64,000 nt of DNA from Basidiobolus meristosporus CBS 931.73 (lineage: Eukaryota; Basidiobolomycota; Basidiobolomycetes; Basidiobolales; Basidiobolaceae), in contig MCFE01000171.1 of NCBI GenBank assembly GCA_002104905.1, positions 79,809-143,808 of the forward strand, read 5' to 3'. The translations under genes were made by a program, and so were the position numbers. This document shows positions 23,641 through 35,594 of this stretch, piece by piece. The notes beneath the pieces were generated by a model. It did not search any database and was not told where the DNA came from. It saw nothing but the letters and a program-made list of their open reading frames with translations. Positions within the stretch are counted from its first letter, which is position 1. Every line of letters starts with the position of its first letter.

Positions 23641-24327
23641 ATGGATATTCTGGATTTGATCAACCCTGTACAAGCAGCGGAGGAGCGGGTGTACTCGTGC
23701 CCCTGGGTTGGCTGCAAGAAGGCCTTCAAGAGAAGGGCGGATCTGCTAAGACATCACAGAATTCACACAAACGAGAGGTAATGCCGTCAAGCAGGGCAGT
23801 TCCGTTTCCAGCAGCTGATCCTGAGCTTTCTTCGTTTTGCAGGCCGTTCGTTTGTACCGAGTCTGGTTGCGGTCAAAGTTTTATACAGGTAGGTGAGCTA
23901 TAGGCCTGCATCAATCCATTGTACAACGACTGAGCTACCTTGCCATCAGAAATCCTCGCTGACCATCCACATGCGCACCCATTCTGGCGAGCGACCATTC
24001 CACTGCTCATGGGAGTGCTGTTCAAAATCGTTTAGTGACAGCAGCTCGCTCAGCCGTCATCGGCGAATCCATACAGGAGACCGTCCATACCAGTGCCACT
24101 ACTCTAGCTGCAGTAAGAGGTAATGTCTTTTTGGGAAGATCTAATCAATGTTCTGCATCTAATTCAAATCCGGTTGCGTATACAGTTTCCGCAAGAAATC
24201 CACCCTCTTGAAGCACTTCAGCATGGCCCACAAATCGGATGAGCCCGCTCTTGATAAATGTAACTCTTCCAGTGTGTTGAACTCAACAGGCTATCGCTTC
24301 GCCCCATTTTGCCGCACTTTCTGCTGA
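23641..24327 (+). CDS. Small four-finger C2H2 zinc-finger protein, four exons
   Basis: Exons 23641-23777, 23843-23888, 23950-24119 and 24186-24327 give 164 aa. The introns are 61-66 nt, with donors GTAATG, GTAGGT and GTAATG, all ending CAG. Four C-x4-C ... H-x3/4-H fingers occur in tandem: [26 protein letters not shown] and PYQCHYSSC, joined by TGEKP-like linkers (HTNERP, HSGERP, HTGDRP). This is the build of fungal sequence-specific DNA-binding factors with near-identical linker spacing. There is no other domain; the tail after the last finger is about 27 residues. The frame is open upstream to 23479, so the ATG could lie earlier. The target and pathway are unknown. Confidence 0.88.
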
Positions 24328-24430
24328 ATGCCGACGATTTGCTGAACCTTGTAGTATATATCCAATTGTTACTTGGATCTCAAATAATTTTATCATGGTA
24401 CATATTTCAATGTATTAAGCATTTGCCAAG

Positions 24431-24779
24431 TGTTGTTAAAATTTGGTATTCCACCTAAATATTCAACTAGCTTAGTCACTTAGATCATTACCTACAAATC
24501 TCAGAAAATACTGTTCAAATTCCTTGCTGGGACTTACTTTGAATATTTTCACTAAAACATTGGGTACTCAGAACATGAAAATTCTCAGATTTGTACAAAT
24601 TGCCCCAAAGCCTGCACACATATTCTTGGGACCTTCCTTAACTTAGTCTACATGTTTGTTATGGCAAGACCATGTAAAAGTATAAATACTACTTTTACAT
24701 TCAATAAATCATTGATTAAACACCACATAATCCACTTGTTCTCCCAATCATTTCCAATATCTCCATGGCTCTTACAAAA
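24431..24779 (+). repeat. Copia LTR, solo or truncated
   Basis: Starts TGTTGTTAAAATT, runs 349 bp in register with the Copia-1 LTR and ends CTTACAAAA. The TATA-centred inverted repeat is recognisable near 24676-24700. It is followed by a small internal copia fragment, not by a PBS. Confidence 0.85.
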
Positions 24780-24840
24780 TAAAAAAGGCACTCAAGACCC
24801 TTTAAAGACAACAGCAACCTTTCTTGAAGCTACTGTAGAA
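24780..24840 (+). pseudogene. 60-bp copia gag scrap
   Basis: Matches Copia-1 at about 14109-14170, just before the CCHC knuckle (ACTCAAGACCC ... ACAACAGCAACC). It directly follows an LTR end, so everything between the PBS and mid-gag has been deleted. Confidence 0.7.
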
Positions 24841-25377
24841 TGAATGGATGCATATTGAACCTGTACTTCCTATGGGTGATTAGAAACAGAAAATGACTGA
24901 ATACTGAAATGTGGTACAATCTAGATGCAGTTGTTTGCAGTCTCTGTTCTTCCTCTTGCAGTTCACTTTCTAATTCCTCAAGGTACTCAGTTACCTACTA
25001 TCTGATACTTTAGAACTGTTGCCTTGATGAGTCCTATGTATAGTGCTCTTGGAAGCAACTTGGTCTGCATATACATAGCATAATATGTTAGTCATTTCAG
25101 GCAAAAACTCATTCAAAATCTCTTTTGTTCCCAAAGATGAGGCACAATTAGATCTGTCCAGCCCATACTATGCATATTGCATGCAGAAATGGTCTTGTAT
25201 GGCTTCTTCATCAAATCCCCTCACTCTCAGCTCATTGTTAATTTCTATACTTATCCTGTTGTATATCTTCTTACCTACATCTGCTGGCATCTTGATGTGG
25301 AACTCATACCACAGCTTTTTACTCAAATTCTTCTATCTCTGTCAGCTCTCTGAGATATCCAGTTCTGCTAGATTAAT

Positions 25378-26053
25378 CCCTAAGAAAAAAAACTGAAAAA
25401 AGGCCAGCAAAATACCATCATAGTATAGGCTGATTTCCAGGTTTCTCAAAATTGACAACTCTCAATACCTCTGTTCTGTTGTAATTATTGAATTGTCACC
25501 TAAATATTCATGCTAACTTAGTCACATAGATCTTATTCTGTGATTAGCATTCTGTCCTGACTAGATTTCTTGTCGGGATTTACTTAGAATATTTTCACCA
25601 AATTGTCAGGTACCCAGATTATTATTTTTCTCAAAGTCGTCCAAAAGACCCCAAACTTTGCACACATATTCTTGGGACCTTCCTTAACAAACTCTACACG
25701 TTTGTTTTCCTCTACTTTATCAAAAGTATAAATACCATACTTTTGATCAATAAATCTACAAGTGAATAACATGTAAATCTTCTAGTTCTCCACATCACTT
25801 CCAATACTCCTCAGAATATTGCAACATGTTCTAGGCTGATGTGCAGGCAAGCAAACAAGTTCTCCAGGAGGAGACTAGGCCCACTGGCATCCATCCCAAA
25901 TTTGGTAATTAGCTGCCCATTACTTCCATCAAAAAATGCATTTGAAATTTTGAATCCAAAACACCAGCTGAATACCAGCAAAATACCATTATAATACCAG
26001 CAGAATATTAGCTAAAAATCAGATGAATCTCAAGTTTGTGATTTTTCATAGGG
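25378..26053. mobile_element. MITE-A copy 1 (CCCTA ends), with a solo LTR inside
   Basis: Ends CCCTAAGAAAAA and TTTTTCATAGGG form a short inverted repeat, flanked by AAT on both sides (25375-25377 and 26054-26056). The undisturbed Harbinger copy at 43645-43665 shows the empty site. Without the 350-bp solo LTR and its 5-bp duplication the element is 321 bp. A related copy lies at 38644-38961 in reverse orientation. It has no coding capacity. Confidence 0.8.
25477..25826 (+). repeat. Solo LTR of the LTR2 subfamily
   Basis: 350 bp, TGTTGTAATTATTG ... ATATTGCAACA, flanked by a perfect 5-bp duplication TGTTC (25472-25476 and 25827-25831). No internal sequence remains, so it arose by LTR-LTR recombination. 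It sits within MITE-A copy 1. Confidence 0.93.
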
Positions 26054-26892
26054 AATGAATAGTGCCTAAATATCTCTATGAAGGCTCATCATAGATGCCT
26101 GGGCCATACTGAAATCATTTGGCAAGAACTTGAATGGATCCAACATCAAATTTTCTGGTCAAGACCATGCTTGTAAGCTGGGGGATGGGCTTATCTGGAT
26201 TGTATTAAAGATGAGTTACAAATTGGTACAGGGACCATAGTGATGGATTTGGGATACTTATACACTAGTATATTGGCATCTACCTGGTCTTATATGAGAT
26301 ATAGATGAAAACATATGTGATTATGGAGTTTTCCATATATTATGCATGATTCATCTTGGACTGCTTTGACACAGATCATGTTGCATCAGTTGCAGATTTC
26401 CCATTTGCTTATATGCTTGTGAATAAATCATCAGTAAAAGCACCAAGGCATTGCTTGAGGATGATTCTTGTAACATAATGATGGTGTACATTGCAATTGA
26501 TAGAGATTTAATCACAATGCATGGAAGAGCAGATAAATTAAGCTGATTGTGCCAGACCAATATATATCATATGCCAACAACCACCTACCAGTCTTGAAAT
26601 GCCTACTCATCAGAATGGTCTTTTCTTATCAATCCCATCACTACCACAGAAGTCCCTTTTGATGTGTTAGAGTAGATATATACTAAGTACTGTGGATCAT
26701 CTACATCAATCTACTCAAGGGGATCCCTTGTTAAGCTTTTTGGCTATTGCTAGAACTATTGCCCTACAAGGTTTCATCCCACCATATCAAGGTGTTGTTC
26801 CACCATCCATGGCAACAAAGGTCCTATAAGCTTTCATTCCCAGCAGACAGCAATGGAGAACCACCTTGCAGCAGATATGAATGACTTAGTAC

Positions 26893-27241
26893 TGTTGTAA
26901 GAGTCTTGGAGATATTGGAAGTGATTTGGAGAACAAGTAGATTATGTGGTTTTCACTTAATGATTTATTGAATGTAAAAGTGGTATTTATACTTTTACCT
27001 GGTCTTGGCATTACAAACACATAGAAGAGGTTAAGGAAGGTCCCAAGAACATGTGTGCAAAGTTTGGGGCTGTTTGGACAACTTTGAGAATTTTCATGTT
27101 CTGGGTACCTGGTATTTTGGTGAAAATATTCTAAGTAAATCCTGACAAGGAATTTGGTCAGTATTTTCTAGGATTTGAAGGTAATGATATAAGTGACTAA
27201 GTTAGGTGAATATTTAGGTGGAAATACAAATTTTTACAACA
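26893..27241 (-). repeat. Copia-2 3' LTR
   Basis: 349 bp on the minus strand, TG...CA. It is preceded on the minus strand by the GAGTGGGAG polypurine tract. The TATA-centred inverted repeat is present with one arm mismatch. Confidence 0.94.
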
Positions 27242-27252
27242 CTCCCACTCAG

Positions 27253-30200
27253 CTAAATGTTCATACTGACTAGTCCTAATTTTGACCTAAGATATTCAAA
27301 CTTGTCTCTAGCTAATGGTTTGGTAAATATGTCTGCAATCATTTCATCTGTAGGACAGTAAACTAAGCTAACTAAGTTATTCTCTATAGCTTCACGTATG
27401 AAATGATGTCTAATATCTATGTGCTTGGTTCTAGCATGAAAAGTTGGATTTCTACCTAATTGTATACATCCTTGATTATCTTGAAATAAAGTAATAGGCG
27501 TTTTTTGACATAGGCCTAAATCTGTAAAGAGCTTTCTTAGCCACATTGCTTCTTTTGTAGCTTCACAGGCTGCCATATACTCTGCCTCTGTAGTAGAAAG
27601 TGCTATGGTTGGTTGCTTTCTTGAATTCCATGAAATTGCTCCTTTACAGTAAAGAAAGGTGTATCCTGTGGTGGATCTTCTGTCTTCTAAATTTTGTCCC
27701 CAATCAGCATCAGAGTATCCCACAAGATCCTGTTCTGAATCCTTATAAGTGTATCTTAAGCAGATATCAGCAGTTCCTTTTAGGTATCTAAAAATCCGCT
27801 TAACTGCTACAATATGATCAGATCCATAATTCTGATTATGTTGGCTGACAACTCCCACTGAATATGAGATATCTGGACGTGTTCCAAGCATGATATACAT
27901 CAGACTGCCGACCATAGATTGATAAGGAAAGTCAGGGCTTTCAGATGGCACCAAGCTCTCTTGATTTGGTTGAGTTTTGACCAAGTTAAGGTTTGTCTCC
28001 ATTGGGGTAGCTGCCGGTTTACAGTCTTCCATTTTGTACTTCTTTAGTATATCTTGAATATACTTGGATTGGCTTAGGGTAATAGTCTGGGTACTTCTGT
28101 CTATGGAGAACTTAATCCCTAAGTAGTAACTAAGTTCTCCTAGATCGGACATCTTGAACTCCTTAGATAGGCTGGATTTAGTCTCTTCCAATGTTTCTAG
28201 GTTATTGGCGGCTATAATAAGATCATCCACATATAGAGCTAATAGAACTGGACTTGCTCTATCTGGCTTATAGTATATACTATAGTCAGCATTACTCCTT
28301 TTGAAACTCATAGATTCCAAATAAGAATCTATCTTGCAATTGCAGGCTCTTGGTGATTGTTTGAGACCATATAGTGACTTTTTAAGCTTGCAGACCAAAT
28401 GGGGGTTATTTTGGTCAACAAACCCATCAGGCTGGTCCATATACACGTCCTCATCAAGTTCTCCATTCAAAAATGCAGTTTTTACATCCATTTGATGAAT
28501 AAAAAACTTATATTTGGCTGCAATAGCCAATATTAATCTGATGGAATTAAACTTGGCTACCGGTGCAAAGGTCTCAGTATAGTCAAGTCCTTTTGTTTGA
28601 GAGTATCCTTTGGCTACAAGTCTTGCTTTGTATCTTTCAATTGTGCCATCAGCCTTGTATTTTGTCTTGAAGACCCATCAGCATCCAATTGATTTTTGGT
28701 TGATTGGTAATTTGACTAAGTCCCAAGTTTGATTTTCCATCAGGGCCTGATATTCCTCAGTCATTGCAGATCTCCAAAACTTCGTCTGAGGGCTATTTAG
28801 GGCCTCTTTTACAGTCTGGGGTTCATCAATATGGACTGAATAGGCATAGGCTAAGTTTGTACCCTCATTGATATAGTAATTTGGGCTATTTCTTGTCCGA
28901 TTTGATCTCCGGGCATTTGATACTGGAATGATCACTTCTGGGATATTCCTGGGCACTGATTCTGGCTGAACCATGGTTGTAGAGTCCTCTGGAGTGAAAA
29001 AATTCTCATTGTTTTGCTCTGATTCAATCCTGACAATTGGTGGACTTGAGATCAAATTTTTGTCATCATCTGATGTCATTTTTTGTGAAAATTTTGAATT
29101 TTCATCAAACAACACATCCCTGGACTTGATCAGCTTTTTTGCTTTGGTATTGTAGAGTCTGTATGCCTTACTCTCATTGCAGTAGCCCAAAAATATGCAT
29201 TTTACACTTTTTGGCTCAAATTTTGACTGATTTCCGGCCAGTTTTTTGGCATATGCTGTACACCCAAATATTCTTAGATGTTCTGCACTTGGTCTGTATC
29301 CATACCATGCTTCAAATGGAGTAGAAACACGAAGTATTCTGTTATAACTCCTATTTTTAAGATATACAGCAGTGGCAACTGATTCCGCCCAAAAATCATA
29401 GGATAATTTTTGATCATGGATTATAGATCTTGCCATATCAATTATTGATCTGTTAGCTCGTTCTGGTACTCCATTTTGCTGTGGGGAGTATGGTACAGTA
29501 GTCTCTTGCTTTATCCCATGAATTTTGCAGAAGTGGATGAAGAGTTTTGAGGTATATTCTCCACCATTGTCAGAGCGTATTTTCTTGATTTTTTCACCAG
29601 TTTCTCTCTCCACCATGGCTTTAAACTCCCTGAACTTAGACAGAGCTTCTTCCTTTCTCTCCGTGAAGTAGACCCATGTGTATCTTGTATGATCATCAAT
29701 AAAAGTGATTAAATACTTCATCCCACCTAAGGATAAATTTTGCATAGGTCCACACAGATCTGAGTGAATTAGATCTAATTTTTTCTTAGTTTTGATTAAC
29801 CCAGAGCTCTTGAACGGTTGTCTAGCTTGTTTCCCATATATGCAGGCTTCACAGTGCTCCAAAATAGCTGGTGGATCAATTTTCACTCCAGAAATTAGCT
29901 GATCTTTGATCATTTTACGCAAATAATCAAAATTGATGTGTCCAAATCTCCTGTGCCAAAGCATTGGTGTTTCTTCATTTAAGTTACTTATATTGGCTTC
30001 CAAATATGATGGAATATAAGTCAACTTGTATAGGTTCTGATCTCTGATGCCCGAAGCAATATGGGCACCATTTTGATCACTGATCCTGCATCCAGAATTG
30101 TCAAAACTGAAACTGAGTCCTTCTGCTGTGGCCTTGCTTACAGAGAGTAGGTTCTTGGCTATTTCTGGTACATAGAGTACTTCTTTAAAGGTCAGTGTAT

Positions 30201-31224
30201 GGCTTCCTTCACTGCTTCTTAGGTTTACTTGGATAGTTCCTTCTCCCACTGCATCAAGTGTTCTATTGTCACCCATGAAAACCTTCTTAATTGGAATTTC
30301 TTGATATTGGGTAAAAAGTTCTTTTTGGTGTGTAAAGTGTTGAGAAGCTCCAGAGTCAATATACCACGTCTGAGAATCCTTGTTTGTGGTCATATTTAGT
30401 GCAGATATGAATAGTCTATCTTCAGTTGTTGCAGCATTTCCATATTCAGGCTTCTTTTTCTGATAATCTCTCTTTTTGAAACACCGGTCTGATGTGTGTC
30501 CTTTCCTTTTGCAGTAGTTGCAAAATAGGTTGCTGTTGCCTTTGTAGGGTCTTGGGTACCTCCTTTGTTGGTTATCATTGCTTATTAAAGCATTTTCTTC
30601 TTCCTTCTTATTGGTGCTTGATTTTCTTAATTCTTCATCCAGGAGCCTTCCATATACGTAATTTAAGGTCAAATCTTCAGTTCTGGACTCTAGGGCTGAT
30701 ACAAGGCCCTGAAACTCGTCTGTCAGGCTATTCAGGATGGTAACTATCACATCCTCATCAGTAGTTGGTACGCCCACAGATTCCATCTCATCTACCAGCA
30801 GGGTAATTCTGTTAATTAGATTTTTCATTTCTTCTCCTGGCAGCATCTTTGTAGTAAAGAATTTTCTTCTCAGATACATTTTCTTGGCAGCTGAACATGA
30901 CTGGTAGGTGTCTTCTAATGCCTTCCAGGCATTCTTTGCCGTTTTTGCTCTTGAGCATTGAATTAGCAATTTGTCCTTGACATTAAGGCAAATGCAGTTA
31001 AAGGCACTTTGTTCTTTCTTCTGGTACTTTAAGGCTTCCTCTCCCACGTTTTTAGGAGGGCATTCTTCTCCCATGACAATATCCCAAAGGCCTCTTTCTT
31101 GTAGCAGCATCTTCATCTTCACCTTCCACACTTGGTAGTTAGAGCCATCCAACTTTTCAGCAGAGGGAAAAATTCCAGTAATAGCAGTAGTAGACATTGC
31201 AGAGAGTGGCAGCTTGGGGCTCAT
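27253..31224 (-). pseudogene. Copia-2 gag-pol, single premature stop
   Basis: The same 1324-codon frame as Copia-1. The only break is TGA at 28680-28678 (codon 849), where Copia-1 has AGA just before WVFKTKYKADG at the start of RT. CCHC, DSGAS, integrase HHCC and all three triad residues (HSDLCGP, RSDNGGEY, NGVPERANR), YVDD and RNase H are present. A point change would therefore separate it from a coding copy. It is presumably a recently inactivated element; readthrough of a TGA followed by TGG is possible but nothing here shows it. Confidence 0.93.
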
Positions 31225-31228
31225 AATC

Positions 31229-31576
31229 TGTTGTAAGAGTCTTGGAGATATTGGAAGTGATTTGGAGAACAAGTAGATTATGTGGTTTTCACTTAATGAT
31301 TTATTGAATGTAAAAGTGGTATTTATACTTTTACCTGGTCTTAGCATTACAAACACGTAGAATAGATTAAGGAAGGTCCCAAGAACATGTGTGCAAAGTT
31401 TGGGGCTGTTTGGACAACTTTGAGAATATTCATGTTCTGGGTACCTGGTATTTTGGTGAAAATATTCTAAGTAAATCCTGACAAGGAATTTGGTCAGTAT
31501 TCTCTAGGTTTGAAGGTGATGATCTAAGTGACTAAGTTAGGTGAATATTTAGGTGGAAATACGAATTTTCACAACA
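31229..31576 (-). repeat. Copia-2 5' LTR
   Basis: 348 bp; one base shorter than its partner near 31508. It is followed on the minus strand by the PBS and the gag ATG at 31224. Confidence 0.94.
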
Positions 31577-31603
31577 AGTACAAGATTCAAGTAGAGCATT
31601 TTG

Positions 31604-31952
31604 TGTTGTAATTATTGAGTTGTCACCTAAATATTCATGCTAACTTAGTCACATAGATCTTATACTGTGATTAGCATTCTGTCCTGACCAGATTTCTTGT
31701 CAGGATTTACTTAAAATATTTTCACCAAATTGTCAGGTACCCAGATTATTATTTTTCTCAAAGTTGTCCAAAAGACCCCAAACTTTGCACATATATTCTT
31801 GGGACCTTCCTTAACAAACTCTACATGCTTGCTTTCTCTACTCTATCAAAAGTATATATACTATACTTTTGATCAATAAATCTACAAGTGAACAACATGT
31901 AAATCCTTGTGTTCTCCACATCACTTCCAATACTCCTCAGAATATTTCAACA
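31604..31952 (+). repeat. LTR2 element 5' LTR
   Basis: TGTTGTAATTATTGAG ... ATATTTCAACA. It keeps ATCAAAAGTAT / ATACTTTTGAT arms around the TATA region. Confidence 0.92.
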
Positions 31953-34167
31953 GGTTATGAGCCCCAAGCTTGCTGTCCTCTTGGTGTCTACTTTGCCTTG
32001 GATCCTTTTCTGCTAGTCAGGAGAAAGACTTTCTGCACTATTGTCCTGCCAAAGTTAAAGATGACTACTGCTGCTATAAGGACTATGTTCATGAGGATAT
32101 TGCTGTAGAGAAGAAGGCCATGACTTCAAAAGGCTCATTTGGTAACTACTCAAGCTGGTTATGAAGGAAAGTCTATCAAGTTGACATGTTAACATGTCAA
32201 GAAATATAGTATATTGGTGCTCTACCAATACTGAAGAAAATTGCATAATTCCAGCAATTGAGGGTCCAGATCTACAATGAAATATATTGCTATATGTATT
32301 CATAAGACCTCAATTGACTGCTAGAAAAGCTTTTGGATAGGATATTATCCTGAATTGCAAAAAAAAATAGATCATCATTGAATGATTGCTGGAGGAGGAT
32401 TTTACCAAATCTGTTGCTGCTCAAGACAAGGCTGAGAGTGCAAATACTGGAGCTGTTAACTGCCATTTTGGACTACCTATTAGTGGGAAAAGATCTCAGA
32501 AACAAGCCCCTCAGTTGTAAGGATCTTGATGATATACAATACATATATATCTACCTGGAGTACCAATATGTACTACACAATCCAATGGAAGAATGCTATA
32601 TTTGTATCAAGCGTTTTGATACTGAAACTAATGTACAAGGAGCCAAATATGGAGCTGTTAGATGTGCTATCCCTCAGTTTAAGTCTCAAAACAGTGGGAG
32701 AAAGTTTTATACAAATCTAGCAAAATCAACTCAAGAAGATTCTACCGCCAGCTAAAGGAGTGAAGCATATAATTGAAAGTCTGATTGGAGTATACAACTA
32801 AGCAACAGTTGGTAAGTACACAGCTAAGAGCCACTTAGAAGATAACATAGTATTTTATACTTGTTACATATATATATTTTATTACAGTGAGAGAAAACAC
32901 TTGGTGATATTCAACTTCTCTGAATCAGATCAGAAAAATTTTGATTAATCAAATCACTGCCAAGCTCCACAACTCAAGATGCTAATATATTACAGTCTGA
33001 TACCAAAGTAATGATGAAGCTAACTATTAAATGCAGTTAATTTGATCAAATCTGGTCAACTCTATCAAAAGTTATGACTGTTCTAAGTGGATGCTGATTT
33101 TGATTATTTCACTCTCAAAAAGTCAGATATTATGGAACAATGCTGTCATGGAGACTCTTGTGCTCAAAAACACCATGGTCCTACCTGCAAGGAAGTCCAG
33201 AACCACCCCACAAAAGGAATTATCCCTGGGCCATCTGCTGAAAAAGAAAAGAAGAAAAAATAGAAAATTTTACTACTGCAAACTATGGTACATCCCAAAT
33301 GGAGCCAAAACATATGTAGGACATATTTGGACTATCTGGCAATGCAAATATGCTCTATGGAGCCTCTTGTAAAAAGTTCTCAAGCCACAAATCCCAGAAG
33401 AGCCTTGAAACCTCAACAGGATCTGTCAGATTTTGTAGTATATATTGGAACAGATTATTTAATGCAGCAGTCTTGATGTCTGCTGTCTATGGAGCTGAAA
33501 GAAAAAGGTGTAAGGATCAACCAAGATGGTCTTTATGGATTCTGCAGACACTGAGAAGATAAGTTAGCCTTTCAAACCAACCTCAAGGCTGAAAATAACC
33601 ATCAGGAGAAAAAGGATAATCAAAGCCCTTGCTAAGCAGAATCTCACTTCTGATAAAACGCCAATCTCTATTCTACAAGCATATTCTGCTAAGACAAAAG
33701 CAGCTGTATCAGTCCAAATAAGTAGAAGCACTCTAAGAATAGCTACCAAACAACCTATGGTGTTGTCCAATACCAAACTGGGTAAATCAAGAAGCAAATG
33801 GACTTTGAATCTACCACAAATGAAGTAATCAGTCCTAAGAAAGTTATTGCTACTTAAAGAAGACAAAGATGACCATTCTAGATCATTTTTGTGGATCTGA
33901 ATCACTAAACAGATGTGATTCAAGTGGGAGCAGGCCATCCCAGCTTAGAGTGGAGCAAAAACCTTGTTTTTTTGGCCATGTTGGCATGTGCTGCTGTGCC
34001 AGGAAATGAGGATAATCCAGTTCAGGTGTAAATGACAAAACCTTAACTTGGCCCAATATAGGTCATTTCTTTTACCTCATACAGAGTCTATGTGTTGGAA
34101 GCAACTGTCCCTGAGCCAAATATGGACATACAGTGAAGTTGTGCAATTGAGTTAGACTTTTGCATGG

Positions 34168-34844
34168 TGTTGTGCCTCAACATTTAAAATTTGGCCAATT
34201 TCACTCCATTAGAAAATTTAGCACCCTAACTGATTTTCCCTAACCCAAACATAACTGATCCCTGTTATGATTTATTTTATCACTTCTCAGAATCTATTTT
34301 TAGCTGTCACACCTGATTGATTTTCATGTGGTCATTACGTACTCAAATGATCTGCTAAGCCTTTCCAAGTGATTAGTCATCTGAGATTTATCCAACCACT
34401 TAGCATTTGCCAAGACATCAGCTGATTAATGATGCAATTTTTCATTTATCTTATGCACCTATCAACACCCCAACAGATTTCAATTAGTCCAGTCTCTTGG
34501 TGCTTACTAATGCAACTCAATCAGAAAAGTATAAATAAAGTTTACTGAACCTTTTGGTTTAGTGTGTGTCTCAACACAATTAAGAATTCAACAAATCCAT
34601 TCTAGTTTCTACCCAAGCTTAGCATATCTAGCACTCTCAAGAACACCAAGCCTAGCCTGCATAGCAAACCTACTCTGTTACCTTTGTAGCCCAACTCAGC
34701 TATATATAAGACCAATATTAGACCAGAACCTCTCTGCTAATGTTTCTGACACTCTTGACAATTCTAAGATTCTGCACTTAGTTGTCACTTAGGTTCAGTT
34801 AACTCATTCAAGAGTTTTATTACACTTTTCTCTTGGATACAACA
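34168..34844 (+). repeat. LTR3 repeat inside the LTR2 element
   Basis: TGTTGTGCCTC ... GGATACAACA, 677 bp. The first 506 bp match 11309-11829. It has a TATA-like box (AAGTATAAATAAA, about 34530) between weak inverted arms. The sequences just before it (33990-34060) and just after it (34845-34915) resemble each other, suggesting a larger duplication rather than a clean 5-bp TSD. Confidence 0.6.
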
Positions 34845-35240
34845 CCAAGAAATAAGGAAACTCCAGATTTGTTGTAAATGACTAAACCTTAGTTTGACCA
34901 AAAGTGGGTCAATTTTGCTCAAATAAGAGGCATTAGATAGCCCAGAGGCTATATATTATTATTACAATCTGTCAATTAGACTCAGCGTATCTATCAAGTC
35001 CGTACAACTGATCAAAGTTGACAATTAGTATTATGATCAGATCATTCCAATCTTTAGGCATACCACCAAGTAGAGATACACATTGAATTCCAAGTTACTT
35101 GTTCAATTAGGTTGAACACAGGTGCATATACTGTTGGATAATATATTAGTCCAGTATGCAACACAGCTAAGTCTTATATGCTTATTACAGATTGCACACT
35201 CTCAATATGTATTTATTACTAATATTTTGTTGAGTGGGAG

Positions 35241-35589
35241 TGTTGTAATTGTTGAGTTGTCACCTAAATATTCATGCTAACTTAGTCACATAGATTTCAT
35301 ACTGTGATTAGCATTCTGTCCTGACCAGATTTCTTGTCAGGATTTACTTAGAATATTTTCACCAAATTGTCAGGTACCCAGATTATTATTTTTCTCAAAG
35401 TTGTCCAAAAGACCCCAAACTTTGCACATATATTCTTGGGACCTTCCTTAACAAACTCTTCACATTTGCTTTCTCTACTCTATCAAAGGTATAAATTCTA
35501 TACTTTTAATTAATAAATCTACAAGTGAATTACATGTAAATTCTTTAGTTCTCCACATCACTTTCAATACTCCTCAGAATATTGCAACA
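35241..35589 (+). repeat. LTR2 element 3' LTR
   Basis: 349 bp, preceded by GAGTGGGAG. Its TATA arms have begun to decay (ATCAAAGGTAT / ATACTTTTAAT). Confidence 0.92.
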
Positions 35590-35594
35590 TTTTG

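Larger units (their letters stand above)
26893..31576 (-). mobile_element. Copia-2, nearly full-length Ty1/copia retrotransposon
   Basis: 4684 bp on the minus strand with LTRs at 31229-31576 (5', 348 bp) and 26893-27241 (3', 349 bp). It is flanked by AGTAC (26888-26892 and 31577-31581). It has the same length and structure as Copia-1. The LTRs differ at about 11 positions by hand, so it is younger than Copia-1. The PBS at 31211-31228 starts GATTATGAGCCC, one change from the Copia-1 site. Its integrase triad is complete. Confidence 0.96.
31604..35589 (+). mobile_element. LTR2 element, non-autonomous copia relative
   Basis: 3986 bp with 349-bp LTRs (31604-31952 and 35241-35589) and a perfect TTTTG duplication (31599-31603 and 35590-35594). 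The LTRs share length, ends and many blocks with the Copia-1 LTR. The PBS (31953-31970) is identical to that of Copia-1, and the polypurine tract is GAGTGGGAG. The 3.3-kb interior encodes no recognisable gag, protease, integrase or RT; short ORFs such as 32378-32755 and 33091-33372 match nothing I know. It contains an LTR3 copy. Read as a large non-autonomous derivative moved by copia proteins. Confidence 0.88.

Noticed and set aside
32378-32755. 125-codon ORF in the LTR2 element as gag
   Set aside because: No CCHC knuckle or UBN2-like block, and similar-length ORFs occur in other frames nearby.
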